A stretch of DNA of 64,000 nucleotides, from contig JDUB01000001.1 of assembly GCA_000771265.1 (NCBI GenBank), positions 186,001 to 250,000 of the forward strand, in the 5' to 3' direction. This document shows positions 26,226 to 36,118 of the stretch, in pieces. The stretch comes from Bifidobacterium thermophilum DSM 20210 (GTDB taxonomy: Bacteria > Actinomycetota > Actinomycetes > Actinomycetales > Bifidobacteriaceae). Below the pieces are notes generated by a model. That model saw only the letters and a program-made list of their open reading frames with translations, did no database searches and was not told the DNA's origin. Both the position numbers and the translations under genes were made by a program. Each line of letters opens with the position of its first letter. Position 1 is the first letter of the stretch.

Positions 26226-27686
26226 ATGAAGCGCACGAAAAAGATCGACGCCATTGTGGGCGCACTGATCGCATCGCTCACTTTTATCGCTGCAGGCACT
26301 GCAAGCATGATCGCGCCGCCGCAGCCGGCGCAGGCGGTTACGATGCAGCAGTACAAGGCAAAGCTCCAAAGCCAGAGTGATCTCAAAGCCAAACTGGCGG
26401 GTGTCAGCGCGCAGTTGGCGAATCAGATCCTCCAACTCAACGATTTGAACCAGAACCAGATCCCCGCCGCGCAGCAGGCGTTGGAAGACGCGCAGAACAG
26501 TGCGGAACAGGCGCAATCCCAAGCGCAGGCTGCGCAGGAGAGGCTTGAGGCCGCTCAGCAGGACAAGGCAAACTTGCAGGAGCAAATCAAGCAGACCGGC
26601 GCGAACTATGACGATGCGAAGGAAGCAGTCGCCCAGATGGCGCGTGAAAGCTTCCACGGCACCACTGCCTCGGAAGTGATGAATGTGGTGACCAATTCCA
26701 CCACGACCGAGGATTTCGTCAACAAGATGCAGGCCGATGCCGCAGTCACGCGAACCGAAAGCAATGCTGCAAGCGACGCCGCGACGCAGCTGAGCACTGC
26801 GAAGAACCGCGAGCAGCGGCTTGCGGCAATCGAGGATGAAATCACCACGTTCAAGCAGAAGTCCGACACGCAGGCGGCCGCGGCCCAGAAGGCCGTGGAA
26901 ACTGCCCAAGCCAAGCAGTCCGAGCTGAATGATCTGTTGGCTCAGGGCAATGCCGAGCGTGCCTCGTTGGAAAGCCAGAAAAGCCAGCTGACTTCGCAGT
27001 CGGCGAAGGAGGCCGCCGAGATCGTCGCGATGGAGTCGGAAATCACTTCGTGGTCGAGCAACTACTCGAATCAGCAGGCAACACCTTCCAACGGCGGTGC
27101 GCAGTATACCGGCAAGAAGCCTTCGTCGGGTTCCAGTTCCAAGGGACCAAGCGGCTCGACTGCGTCAAGACCGAGTGCTCCAAGCAATTCGAATTCGTCG
27201 AATACTTCGCATAATTCAAATAATTCAGGTAGTTCGGGCGGTTCCGGCGCCTCCGGTATGAATTATGGCGTGCCGGGAAGTTGCCCTGCCGGCTCTTCAT
27301 TCTGCTACGGGCATCGCACAGGCAACATCGGCAACGGCAACACTTATCCGGCGCGGAACTGCACCCTGTGGGCGTATATTCGCCGTTCGCAGTTGAGCCT
27401 GCCGGTGGGTTCGTATATGGGCAACGGTGCCGACTGGGCGGGTACCGCGCGTTCGCTGGGATATTTGGTGAACAACACGCCACATGTCGGAGCGGTGATG
27501 GTATTCGCTCGCGGGCAGCGTGTGACACGTTGGTATGCGAATGCGGCGTACGGTCATGTCGCCGTAGTCGAGCGCGTGAACTCTGATGGTTCGGTGCTGG
27601 TTTCCGAAGGCGGCACCGGGTTCGCGACATTCCCCGCGTATGAGACGATTTCGAACGCCGGGAGCTATCAGTACATTCATTACTGA
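26226..27686 (+). CDS. Secreted coiled-coil CHAP-domain peptidoglycan hydrolase (PcsB-like)
   Basis: A 486-residue exported protein. The signal peptide (KIDAIVGALIASLTFIAAGTASMIAPPQPAQA) is followed by a long Gln/Ala-rich coiled coil (about 40-285, with a central break near FHGTTASEVMNVVTNSTTTEDFVNKM as in PcsB/CwlO proteins). A Ser/Asn/Gly linker follows, then a C-terminal CHAP amidase domain with the nucleophile in ARNCTLWAYIRRS and the His in AAYGHVAVVERV. The ATG at 26226 has RBS AGAAAGG. Its place after ftsEX argues that it is the hydrolase gated by FtsEX during septation. The terminator at 27762-27804 closes the unit. Confidence 0.93.
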   Translation: MKRTKKIDAIVGALIASLTFIAAGTASMIAPPQPAQAVTMQQYKAKLQSQSDLKAKLAGVSAQLANQILQLNDLNQNQIPAAQQALEDAQNSAEQAQSQAQAAQERLEAAQQDKANLQEQIKQTGANYDDAKEAVAQMARESFHGTTASEVMNVVTNSTTTEDFVNKMQADAAVTRTESNAASDAATQLSTAKNREQRLAAIEDEITTFKQKSDTQAAAAQKAVETAQAKQSELNDLLAQGNAERASLESQKSQLTSQSAKEAAEIVAMESEITSWSSNYSNQQATPSNGGAQYTGKKPSSGSSSKGPSGSTASRPSAPSNSNSSNTSHNSNNSGSSGGSGASGMNYGVPGSCPAGSSFCYGHRTGNIGNGNTYPARNCTLWAYIRRSQLSLPVGSYMGNGADWAGTARSLGYLVNNTPHVGAVMVFARGQRVTRWYANAAYGHVAVVERVNSDGSVLVSEGGTGFATFPAYETISNAGSYQYIHY

Positions 27687-27761
27687 TCCGAACCGCTGGG
27701 CTGAACCACTGGACTGCTGAGCCGTCCTTTGGCTGACGGGCTGGGTCTTTCGCCCTCTAAA

Positions 27762-27804
27762 AATGGCGGGAGCGTGTTGCTTGATGCGACGCACTCCCGC
27801 CATT
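27762..27804 (+). terminator. Terminator after the CHAP hydrolase gene
   Basis: AATGGCGGGAG (27762-27772) pairs perfectly with CTCCCGCCATT (27794-27804) around a 21-nt loop, 76 bp past the stop. The sequence after it is CCTATAC, with no T-run. Confidence 0.65.
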
Positions 27805-27901
27805 CCTATACGCGGAGTCGATGGCGCGGCTGTGTGCGGTTTCCGGCGAGGTAGGAGGGAAGAACGGAAGAGAAGAGAAGAAGAGAAATCGTTCGCGTTG
27901 A
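27805..27901. other. Purine-rich leader to array D
   Basis: From about 27850 to 27890 the plus strand is almost all purine (GAGGTAGGAGGGAAGAACGG and similar). It carries no start codon with coding potential behind it. It directly precedes the first copy of palindrome array D. Confidence 0.5.
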
Positions 27902-28877
27902 TTGTGAGTGGCGACTCGCAATCAAACTGTGAAATCGTGAAACGTCCCACGATTGTTGTCCTCTTCGCGTTGATTGTGAGTGACTGTTCACAACCTGAGC
28001 AGACCTGGGCGGTTGTTCTTGACAAAATCATCTCCGGTTACTGATGTTTGTGAGTGACTGCTCACAAACAAGGCGAATGAAACTGTCCCGGAGAAGATTT
28101 CCTGCCATTGTTCGGCTGATTGTGAGTCGCCGTTCACAACCTTGGACGATTGCGCGTTGTATCTACTGTCATCCGCACTCGTTGCATCATTGTTTGTGAG
28201 TGGCGACTCACAAACAAAATAGTGGAGTGCGTGAATAGGGACGCTGACGAGGTCACGGCCGTTTGATTGTGAGTGATGACTCACAATCTTGTTGTTGAAT
28301 CGATTGATGATGGTAATCGTGGTGGGAGTTGACGGAGCCACGGCTCACGATTGTGAGTGGTGACTCCGAGCTTGATTCGTGAAATCGGGAGATAGACATG
28401 TGATTGACACAGAAAATCACCCGTTGTGAGTGGCGACTCGCAATCGACGTTTTTTCTGCGGTGGCATAAGAGACTGATGCGATGCTGGCGGCTGGTTGTG
28501 ACTGGCGGCTCACAACGATTGTTGATCAGATGTCGGGTGGTGGATGTCGGCGGTTGTTTTGCCATTGATTGTGAGCGGCGGCTCACAATCTGTGATGTAG
28601 TGCGGCAATTACGAAGAGATGCGTGTATCCCGCCATTGCTGGTTGTGAGTGGGACACACAGTCAATGCCGGAACTGTCTTGTGAGAGAGATCTGCAGTCC
28701 TATTGTCGTTGATTGTGAGTGGGGACTCACTAGGTCTCAGCAGGAAATTGTCGGTAACGAATATGTGGCATGGAACCGCTGCTGGTTGTGGGTGGGGACT
28801 CACAATCGGTTGGATGATGGGCGCAAAGGGTATGCGCCGATAAGGGGTCGCCGCCGGTGGGTAGTGGTGACTCACAA
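27902..28877 (+). repeat. Phased palindrome array D: 14 copies between the CHAP gene and smpB
   Basis: Copies start at 27902, 27974, 28048, 28120, 28194, 28267, 28351, 28424, 28496, 28569, 28643, 28713, 28786 and 28858. Spacings are 72, 74, 72, 74, 73, 84, 73, 72, 73, 74, 70, 73 and 72. Copies 7, 11, 12, 13 and 14 have damaged arms, and copies 1 and 8 have CTCGCAA right arms. Copies 3 and 5 use TTTGTGAG...CTCACAAA, so outer bases differ from the usual GG/CC but still pair. Unlike A and B, most D spacers look unrelated to each other by eye. It is non-coding. Confidence 0.95.
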
Positions 28878-29182
28878 TCAATCGACTGTTTCGGTTGGAG
28901 AAGAGGATCGGAAGACGGTGCAGGGGAAGATGGTGCAGTGGAGAAGCAGCAGAGAAAGATGGTGCATGGAAAGAGGTGCGCTGAGCGGCGGGACGGACAC
29001 AGATGCCGGACTCTATACGGGCGTGTGCGACTTCGTGTACAATGGTTGGTTCGACAGGCAGCGTGGCGGGCACCGCATACGTTCTCGCTCATCGTAGGGT
29101 GATGGATGACGCGACGATCCCGCACATCATCGGGGCATCCAAGACGAGAGCGTGCCCCAGGGACATGAGGAACGAGGACGGA
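28878..29182. other. smpB upstream region
   Basis: TACAAT at about 29038-29043 is a good candidate -10 box, roughly 140 bp before the smpB start, but no matching -35 is obvious. GGGCATCC and a later GCGTGCCCC near 29130-29158 can form a short leader hairpin. No tmRNA (ssrA) sequence was recognised here. Confidence 0.4.
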
Positions 29183-29662
29183 ATGGCGAAAGAACAGGGG
29201 ACTGTGATGATCGCGCAGAACCGCAAGGCGCGGCACGACTATAGCATCGAGGACACGTACGAGGCTGGACTGGTGCTCACGGGAACCGAGGTCAAGTCGC
29301 TGCGCGAGGGACGCGCGTCGCTCGCTGAAGCATTCGTCAGTATTGATAGGCGTGGCGAGATGTGGCTTGAGGCTGCAAATATCCCGGAATATCTCAACGG
29401 CACGTGGAACAATCACGCCCCGAAGCGCAAGCGTAAATTGCTGCTGCATGCTGCGCAGATTGAGAAGCTGCAGCGTCAGACCCAGGCGAAAGGCTATACG
29501 ATCATTCCGCTGAGCCTGTATTTCAAGGACGGCAGGGTCAAAGCAGAAATCGCGCTCGCACGAGGCAAGAAGGAGTACGACAAGCGTCAGGCTTTGCGTG
29601 AGGAGCAGGACAAGCGCGAGGCGTTGCGCATCATGCGCTATAAGAACAAGCAGGTGATCTGA
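29183..29662 (+). CDS. smpB: SsrA-binding protein SmpB (trans-translation)
   Basis: A 159-residue tmRNA-binding protein that rescues stalled ribosomes. Family sequence is clear: [106 protein letters not shown], with the basic C-terminal tail that folds into the mRNA channel. The ATG at 29183 (MAKEQGT) is preceded by GAGGACGG; an ATG six codons upstream is less well placed. It works with release factors, whose gene prfB is 6 kb upstream in the same direction. Confidence 0.96.
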   Translation: MAKEQGTVMIAQNRKARHDYSIEDTYEAGLVLTGTEVKSLREGRASLAEAFVSIDRRGEMWLEAANIPEYLNGTWNNHAPKRKRKLLLHAAQIEKLQRQTQAKGYTIIPLSLYFKDGRVKAEIALARGKKEYDKRQALREEQDKREALRIMRYKNKQVI

Positions 29663-29942
29663 GCGTTATCGTTTCGCTGGTCTGCGAAGATGGTTGATGG
29701 CGCGGGCATTCAATGTTGGCCGTCTTGCTGCGGAATCGTGACACCGTCGTCCACAATCGTGCCCGCATATCGAGACTCCCCGTTGCAAGCCTACACTGCA
29801 CGGTTACGGTGAAGTGTAACGTCGCCGTAGCATGGCGGGCTTATTCTGCGGCTATCGGCGAGGACGGGGCATCCGCCCGGGTGCCCATGCCGATGGCGCG
29901 GCCGCTAGGCTCTTGCGTCCGGAACAGAGAGAGGGTTCAGCC
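29663..29942. other. Intergenic DNA before the amino-acid ABC locus
   Basis: CGGTTACGG and GTGTAACG-type words near 29800-29822 may form a weak hairpin. No clear promoter or terminator for smpB was found. Confidence 0.3.
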
Positions 29943-30920
29943 ATGTCAGTCATGTCTTATTTTCGCCGCGCTGGAAGCCAAACCGCAAGCATGCTGAAAC
30001 GTTTCGGTGCCGCCGCCTGCTGTGTTGCCATGCTCGCCGGCGCCGCTGCATGCGGTACGAGCGATGCATCGGATACGAAGTCCGGCTCCGGTTCGTCGTC
30101 AAGCTCGTCCACGGCCGGTTACGATGTCTCCGGTGTGAAGAAGGACGCCTCGATTGCGGCGTTGCTGCCTGATTCGGTGACCAAGGACGGCAAGCTCACC
30201 GTCGGCATGGATACGTCGTACGCGCCGGCCGAGTTCCTCGCGGAGGATGGCAAGACTCCGGTCGGATATGACGTTGACATCGTCAAAGCGATGGCGAATA
30301 TCTTCGGTTTGAAGGCGGACCCGGTGACCGCGAATTTCGATTCGATCATTCCGTCGGTCGGCAGCAAGTACGATATCGGCGTGTCGTCGTTCACGGTGAC
30401 GAATGAGCGTCTTGATTCCGTTGATTTCGTAACGTTCTACAAGGCGGGTTCCACGTGGGTGACCAAGAAGGGTAACCCTGAGAAGGTGGATACTTCGGAC
30501 CTGTGCGGCAAGAAGATTGCCGTGCAGACCGGTACCACGCAGGAGGAGTCGGTCGCCGAGATTTCCAAGCAGTGCAAGGCGAATGGCAAGCAGCCGGTGG
30601 ACGTGCTTTCGAGCAAGTTGCAGACCGATGTGACGACGAATGTGGTGACTGGCAAGGCGGTCGCGTTCTATGCGGATACCCCAGTGGCCGGCTATGCGAT
30701 CTCGCAGACCGGCGACCAGCTTGCCACGCTCGGTGAAGATGAGGGTGTCGCCCCGGAGGGCGCAGCCATCAAGAAGGGTGATTCCGCCACCGACGAGGCG
30801 GTGCAGAAGGCCCTGCAGAAGCTCATGGATGACGGCACGTACGGGAAGATCCTCAAGCATTGGGGTGCCGAGGGCGGTGCCGTGACCAAGGCGGAAATCA
30901 ACCCCAAGGTCGAGGACTGA
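29943..30920 (+). CDS. Amino-acid ABC transporter substrate-binding lipoprotein 1
   Basis: A 325-residue lipoprotein of the family-3 (polar amino acid) binding proteins. The signal peptide ends in lipobox LAGAAAC, then a Ser/Gly linker, then the bilobal domain (KLTVGMDTSYAPAEFLAEDGKTPVGYDVDIVKAMANIFGLK...FDSIIPSVGSKYDIGVSSFTVTNERLDSVDFV). The double ATG has the GA-rich GAGAGAGGG upstream; 29943 is used. It is followed by its own terminator and then by a close paralog. The ligand is unknown; the transporter family typically handles Glu, Gln, Cys or Arg. Confidence 0.93.
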   Translation: MSVMSYFRRAGSQTASMLKRFGAAACCVAMLAGAAACGTSDASDTKSGSGSSSSSSTAGYDVSGVKKDASIAALLPDSVTKDGKLTVGMDTSYAPAEFLAEDGKTPVGYDVDIVKAMANIFGLKADPVTANFDSIIPSVGSKYDIGVSSFTVTNERLDSVDFVTFYKAGSTWVTKKGNPEKVDTSDLCGKKIAVQTGTTQEESVAEISKQCKANGKQPVDVLSSKLQTDVTTNVVTGKAVAFYADTPVAGYAISQTGDQLATLGEDEGVAPEGAAIKKGDSATDEAVQKALQKLMDDGTYGKILKHWGAEGGAVTKAEINPKVED

Positions 30921-30975
30921 GCTGCGCGTCTCGTCCGGGCGTGTTGCCTACGCGCCCGCAGGGTATCCATGGTAT

Positions 30976-31032
30976 GCCGGTCGTGTCGCGGATGACGCCT
31001 GTTGCGTCCCGGCACGACCGGCGTGTCTTTTT
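30976..31032 (+). terminator. Intrinsic terminator between the two binding-protein genes
   Basis: GCCGGTCGTG (30976-30985) pairs perfectly with CACGACCGGC (31013-31022), followed by GTGTCTTTTT. A further small hairpin GCCGCA-GTC-TGCGGC follows at 31036-31050. It separates the two paralogous genes, so the second should have its own promoter. Confidence 0.85.
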
Positions 31033-31132
31033 CGTGCCGCAGTCTGCGGCATAGTATATTATGCGAAGCAATGCATAGATATGCATGTTGGAATGGCAGA
31101 CAGTCTGACCACATGCATGAAGAGAGGAACAT

Positions 31133-32068
31133 ATGTCATTCAAGGCTTTCAAGACCGCGCTCGCCTGCACGCTGAGCGCCGCCATGTTGCTCGGTGCCGC
31201 CGCATGCGGTACCACCGATGAAGCGACGTCCGGCTCCGGTTCTTCGTCGAGTTCGTCCACGACCGGTTACGATGTCTCCGGCATCAAGAAGGACGCGTCC
31301 ATCGCTGCCATGCTGCCTGATTCGGTGACCAAGGACGGCAAGCTCACCGTTGGCATGGAGCTCACGTATGCTCCGGCTGAATTCCTTAAGGAAGACGGCA
31401 AGACTCCGGTCGGCTACGACGTCGACCTGTCCAACGCGCTGGGCAAGGTGTTCGGCCTGGACACTCAGATCATCTCCGCTTCCTTCGACTCAATCGTCCC
31501 GTCGGTCGGTAGCAAGTACGATCTTGGCATCACCTCGCTGACCATCACCAAGGAGCGTATGGACGCGGTCAACTTCGTCAGCTACTACAAGGCTGGCGCC
31601 ACATGGGTGGTCAAGAAGGGCAACCCGCAGAAGGTCGATACCTCTGACCTGTGCGGCAAGAAGATCGCAGTGCAGACCGGTACGGTCGAGGAGGAGGACG
31701 CCAACAAGGCGGCCAAGCAGTGCAAGACCGACGGCAAGAAGACCATCGAGGTGCTCTCCAGCAAGCTGCAGACCGATGCGGCAACCAATGTGGTGACCGG
31801 CAAGGCCGATGTCTTCTATGCGGATTCCCCGGTCGCGGGTTATGCGATTTCCCAGACCGACGGCCAGCTTCAGGCGCTCGGCAAGGACGAGGGCTCGGTC
31901 AAGCAGGGCATCGCCATCGCGAAGAACGACGACCAGACCACCAAGGCCGTGCAGAAGGCCGTGCAGAAGCTTATGGACGACGGCACATACATGAAGATCT
32001 TGAAGCACTGGGGCGTGCAGTCCGGCGCTTTGGACAAGGCGGAGATCAACCCGACCGATCTGAGCTGA
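31133..32068 (+). CDS. Amino-acid ABC transporter substrate-binding lipoprotein 2
   Basis: A 311-residue paralog of the preceding gene, with lipobox LLGAAAC, the same Ser-rich linker (SGSGSSSSSSTTGYDVSGIKKDASIAAMLPDSVTKDGKLTVGM) and the same fold throughout. Many blocks are identical, so this is a tandem duplication. The pocket-region substitutions (ELTYAPAEFLKEDG, LSNALGKVFGLDTQIISASFDS) suggest a different affinity or ligand. RBS GAGAGGAA precedes the ATG. It lies directly upstream of the permease and ATPase genes, so it is the likelier main partner. Confidence 0.93.
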   Translation: MSFKAFKTALACTLSAAMLLGAAACGTTDEATSGSGSSSSSSTTGYDVSGIKKDASIAAMLPDSVTKDGKLTVGMELTYAPAEFLKEDGKTPVGYDVDLSNALGKVFGLDTQIISASFDSIVPSVGSKYDLGITSLTITKERMDAVNFVSYYKAGATWVVKKGNPQKVDTSDLCGKKIAVQTGTVEEEDANKAAKQCKTDGKKTIEVLSSKLQTDAATNVVTGKADVFYADSPVAGYAISQTDGQLQALGKDEGSVKQGIAIAKNDDQTTKAVQKAVQKLMDDGTYMKILKHWGVQSGALDKAEINPTDLS

Positions 32069-32140
32069 CCAGCTGGCCAGCTGGTATCAGTTGGTATCAG
32101 TGGGTGTCAGTTGACATCAGCGGAAGAGACATGCTGATAC
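32069..32140 (+). repeat. Short degenerate direct repeats after binding protein 2
   Basis: The words GGTATCAGT, GGTATCAGT, GGTGTCAGT and GACATCAGC follow each other within 32088-32121. They are non-coding, with no evident function. Confidence 0.4.
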
Positions 32141-32180
32141 GCCCGTCGGTCATGCGACGTAAGCCGCATAGCCGGCGGGC
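32141..32180 (+). promoter_or_regulatory. Long imperfect hairpin between binding protein 2 and the permease
   Basis: GCCCGTCGG-t-CATGCG (32141-32156) pairs with CGCAT-ag-CCGGCGGGC (32165-32180), giving about 13 pairs with small internal loops and no T-run. It probably causes partial termination or 3'-end protection, so that binding protein exceeds permease. Confidence 0.5.
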
Positions 32181-32385
32181 ACACTCATTGGGGAATCATC
32201 GTTGGGGAATCAATCGTGACTGATACAACAGTCTGACCATGTGGTGCGCGGCACTGATTTGTGATATTGGGATACGGACATTATCTTGACTGTGTCGCAG
32301 GGCGTGGCGACAATAAAGTTCACAAGGTGTTCACGCTGATGGTGTGAACTGGGCAACGAACTGACAACAGGAGATGGCGCAAACC

Positions 32386-33378
32386 ATGGCGAAGAAACAA
32401 GTCGACGGCGAAGGTCTGGACATACCCGACCGCATCCACGCGTTGCCCGTGAAGCGTACCGGCCCAGTGGTCGCCGCTGTGATTGTGGCGTTGCTTGCGG
32501 CGATGCTCGTGCAGGGGCTGGTCACCAACCCGCGGTTCGAGTGGAACATCGTATGGAAATACCTGTTCAACGAGAACGTGCTCGAAGGCATCGGTTATAC
32601 CCTGCTGCTTACGGTGATTTCCATGGTCGTCGCGATTATCCTGTCGGTGATTCTGGCGATTATGCGCAAGTCCATCAACCCGGTGCTGCGCGGGGTCAGC
32701 TGGTTCTTCATCTGGTTCTTCCGCGGCACCCCTGTGTACACGCAGCTCGTGTTCTGGGGCCTGTTCTCCGTGCTGGTGCCCAAGTTGTCGCTCGGTATCC
32801 CGTTCACGTCGGTGACCTTCTGGAGCATCGATTCGTCCACGATCATCACCGCGTTCAACGCGGCATGGATCGGGCTCGCGCTCAACGAGGCGGCCTACCT
32901 GTCCGAAATCGTACGTGCCGGTCTTGAAGCCGTGGACCCGGGGCAAACCGAAGCGGCGAAGGCGCTCGGCATGAAACGCTCGTTGATTATGCGGCGCATC
33001 ATCCTGCCGCAGGCCATGCGCATCATCATCCCGCCGACCGGCAATGAGACCATCGGCATGCTCAAGACCACGTCGTTGGTACTCGCCGTGCCGTTCACGC
33101 TGGAACTCCAGTTCGCCACCAACGCCATTGCGAACCGCATCTACAAGCCGATTCCGTTGCTTCTGGTCGCCTGCATCTGGTACCTGCTGATTACTTCCAT
33201 CCTCATGGTCATCCAGTCCCGTCTCGAAAAGCATTTCGGCAAGGGCTTCGAAGCCCGATCCATCGTGGCCGAAGATAATGGCGATCAGCAGCTGGACGGC
33301 CCGGTCGCCGTCAGTGAGACGAAGAAAGACCGCATCGCCCGCGGCAACAACGTGAAGATGATCGGGCTCAACGCGTGA
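32386..33378 (+). CDS. Amino-acid ABC transporter permease (His/Glu/Gln/Arg family)
   Basis: A 330-residue permease. Family signatures: [70 protein letters not shown] (the EAA coupling loop) and [12 protein letters not shown]. Start choice is uncertain: ATG at 32374 directly abuts the AGGAG (32369-32373), whereas ATG at 32386 lies 12 nt after it; the latter is used. It has an extra N-terminal membrane segment and a long polar C-terminal tail. It probably forms a homodimeric channel with the ATPase encoded 20 bp downstream. Confidence 0.92.
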   Translation: MAKKQVDGEGLDIPDRIHALPVKRTGPVVAAVIVALLAAMLVQGLVTNPRFEWNIVWKYLFNENVLEGIGYTLLLTVISMVVAIILSVILAIMRKSINPVLRGVSWFFIWFFRGTPVYTQLVFWGLFSVLVPKLSLGIPFTSVTFWSIDSSTIITAFNAAWIGLALNEAAYLSEIVRAGLEAVDPGQTEAAKALGMKRSLIMRRIILPQAMRIIIPPTGNETIGMLKTTSLVLAVPFTLELQFATNAIANRIYKPIPLLLVACIWYLLITSILMVIQSRLEKHFGKGFEARSIVAEDNGDQQLDGPVAVSETKKDRIARGNNVKMIGLNA

Positions 33379-33398
33379 GCGTGAGGGAGGAAACAGAC

Positions 33399-34250
<852 letters not shown>

Positions 34251-34275
34251 GTGTCGGCAGGAGTTCACAGGTGCG

Positions 34276-34320
34276 CTGTATCGGGGAACCGTGAACCGAT
34301 ACAGCCCCTTGGAAAAGGGG
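34276..34320 (+). terminator. Tandem hairpins after the amino-acid ABC operon
   Basis: CTGTATCGG (34276-34284) pairs with CCGATACAG (34296-34304); immediately after, CCCCTT (34305-34310) pairs with AAGGGG (34315-34320). The AAGGGG arm would also serve as ribosome binding site for the small ORF at 34326, so the second hairpin could hide it. Either a terminator or a translational switch. Confidence 0.55.
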
Positions 34321-34325
34321 AATCT

Positions 34326-34562
34326 ATGACTAGTGCGGTGCTATCGCGAAGCGGTACGGTTCGACGCCATGGTAGGTATGATGCTGTCGCGGCGCTGCGT
34401 GCGGGATTTGCGAGATTCTTGGTTCTTCTCGCGATTATGGGCGTCATTACTACGGGAATGAGGGGAACACAGTCCGATCGCATGGTCGTGACGTCGGTTT
34501 CCATGAGCGTAGAGGCATTGCTCGGCGACTGCCCCAAGTGGCTTCCCTGGTGCGTTGTCTGA
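34326..34562 (+). CDS. Small hypothetical protein with one hydrophobic segment and Cys/Trp-rich C-terminus
   Basis: A 78-residue ORF with an RBS-like AAGGGG 5 nt before the ATG. A basic N-terminus (RRHGRYDAVAALRAGFARF) precedes one hydrophobic segment (LVLLAIMGVITTGM), and the end DCPKWLPWCVV has two Cys separated by aromatic residues. It lies tail-to-tail with the histidine kinase gene. It could be a small membrane or exported peptide, possibly a signal or substrate for the nearby sensor and exporter. No family is recognised and it may be a chance ORF. Confidence 0.4.
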   Translation: MTSAVLSRSGTVRRHGRYDAVAALRAGFARFLVLLAIMGVITTGMRGTQSDRMVVTSVSMSVEALLGDCPKWLPWCVV

Positions 34563-34714
34563 CACGGCATGATAAGACCGTCTCATTGGGGGTGAGCGGT
34601 CTCGTATGAGTCACGGGCTACGCCATGGCAGCGGCCGTGCAAGAGAAATCTATGTGAGAGAAATCCTTGTGCGGGCAAGCCGTGCAAGAAGAACAGAAAC
34701 ACTTACGAATGCTC

Positions 34715-36118
34715 TTATCGAGCGGCAACATTGTGGTTCTCGTCGGCGGCGTGGCTCTGCGGGTGCAGGGGGATACGCGCGTAGAGCGTCCACGTCTCGT
34801 CCTCGCTGTTGAAGCGCAGCTCGCCGCCGAGCGATTCGATGATGCCGCGGTGGAGCAGCAGTCCGCTCTGCGATCGCGGCAGAGCGCCGTCATGGCTGGC
34901 TGAGGCCTGAGCAACCTTCGGCGACTGCTGGTCTGTGCCTCGCCCACGTGTGCCCTTGTGTGCCAGTGCGTTCGTCTGCATGAGTGACATATTGTCGTCA
35001 TCGTAGGTGATGGTGAGCATCGGCGCGCTGTCCGGGGATGCGTGCCGCAGCAGATTCGTGAAGATCTCTCCGATGAGCGTCACTGCTTCGTCGCCGGACT
35101 GTACGCAGACGGGCGACGATATTTGCCCTGAAATGTGTACATCGACATGCATACGGTGCGGAGTCAACAGATGCTGTCCTTGTTCGATGGCGATGCCGAT
35201 GCGCGACGGCAGTGGAAGGTCATGCGAATCGTCAGTTTGGTCGTTGCGAGGCTGTTCATCCGCGGAGTTCATGGTTCTGATTACCGAGCGGATACTCGCC
35301 AGAGCGCTTTCGCTGAGTTGCCTGACCGTTCGCCAGTCCTCTTCAGACGCGGAGGCGGCATTACTGGCAATCTTGGCAGCGGCATCATCGGTAGCGCCGT
35401 AGGTAGCGCCAGCGGCAGAGCTAATCGCGCCGGTTGCGCCTACCGCATCGATAGCATCAATATGCTGCTGCGCGAGCAAGAAGATACTCGACAGATTCGC
35501 GGTGACCGCATCATGCGTCATCTGCGCGAACTTGGTGACTTCATGCTGATGCGCCTGTTGCGTTCGCAGGAGTTCCAGCTCGGCATCGCGGTGCCGTTGC
35601 CGATCGTCGATGGCGATGGTGCGGATGGATGCGCAACTTGCGTATGTGACGATATACAGCACGAGAAATACGAATAAGGAAAGTGCTTCTCCTTGTGACA
35701 GCGCGTGGCGGAAGTCGAAGGCCAACAGCAGGGTGATGATTGAAGCGACAAGACTCCAGATTGACCATCGGGTGGGTGTCGAATACGCGAGCGTACCTAT
35801 GGCCAGCGGCGTAAGCATATGAATGATCGAACCGGCATCCGAGAGTGATATTCCGGGAGTGAACATCAGCAGTAGTACCACGGCGAATGAGACGATGGAC
35901 ATCGGTACCGGTGCGAAGGCGATGCCCAGCGGGCAGCAGCAGGCGATGATACAAGCCACCCATTGCACCGGGGTCTTCGCAGGGAAGAACGCCAGCACTG
36001 CAATCATGAGTATCGTGGTCACCAAGCAAAGGGCGACGTGCAGTTTATGGTGGCGCAATCGTTGCGGAATGACGGTTGTGATGGTGTTGCTGATTACAGT
36101 CCGATGGTTTTCGTCCAT
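34715..36118 (-). CDS. Sensor histidine kinase (membrane)
   Basis: A 467-residue kinase. Residues 25-175 contain about six hydrophobic helices, then a coiled segment (DRQRHRDAELELLRTQQAHQHEVTKFAQMTHDAVTANLSSIF) whose His in MTHDAV is the probable phosphorylation site, HisKA_3-like. A long Ala/Gly/Thr insertion follows (about 240-285). The ATPase domain shows an N-box-like EIFTNLLRHA and a final SGLLLHRGIIESLGGELRF segment, with weakly conserved G-boxes. RBS GGGAGG lies inside the end of the regulator gene, with which it overlaps by 25 bp. The signal is unknown; it probably controls the divergent ABC exporter. Confidence 0.85.
   Translation of the reverse strand: MDENHRTVISNTITTVIPQRLRHHKLHVALCLVTTILMIAVLAFFPAKTPVQWVACIIACCCPLGIAFAPVPMSIVSFAVVLLLMFTPGISLSDAGSIIHMLTPLAIGTLAYSTPTRWSIWSLVASIITLLLAFDFRHALSQGEALSLFVFLVLYIVTYASCASIRTIAIDDRQRHRDAELELLRTQQAHQHEVTKFAQMTHDAVTANLSSIFLLAQQHIDAIDAVGATGAISSAAGATYGATDDAAAKIASNAASASEEDWRTVRQLSESALASIRSVIRTMNSADEQPRNDQTDDSHDLPLPSRIGIAIEQGQHLLTPHRMHVDVHISGQISSPVCVQSGDEAVTLIGEIFTNLLRHASPDSAPMLTITYDDDNMSLMQTNALAHKGTRGRGTDQQSPKVAQASASHDGALPRSQSGLLLHRGIIESLGGELRFNSEDETWTLYARIPLHPQSHAADENHNVAAR

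Noticed and set aside
28878-29182. tmRNA (ssrA) next to smpB
   Set aside because: No tag-peptide frame or tRNA-Ala-like ends were found on either strand near smpB.
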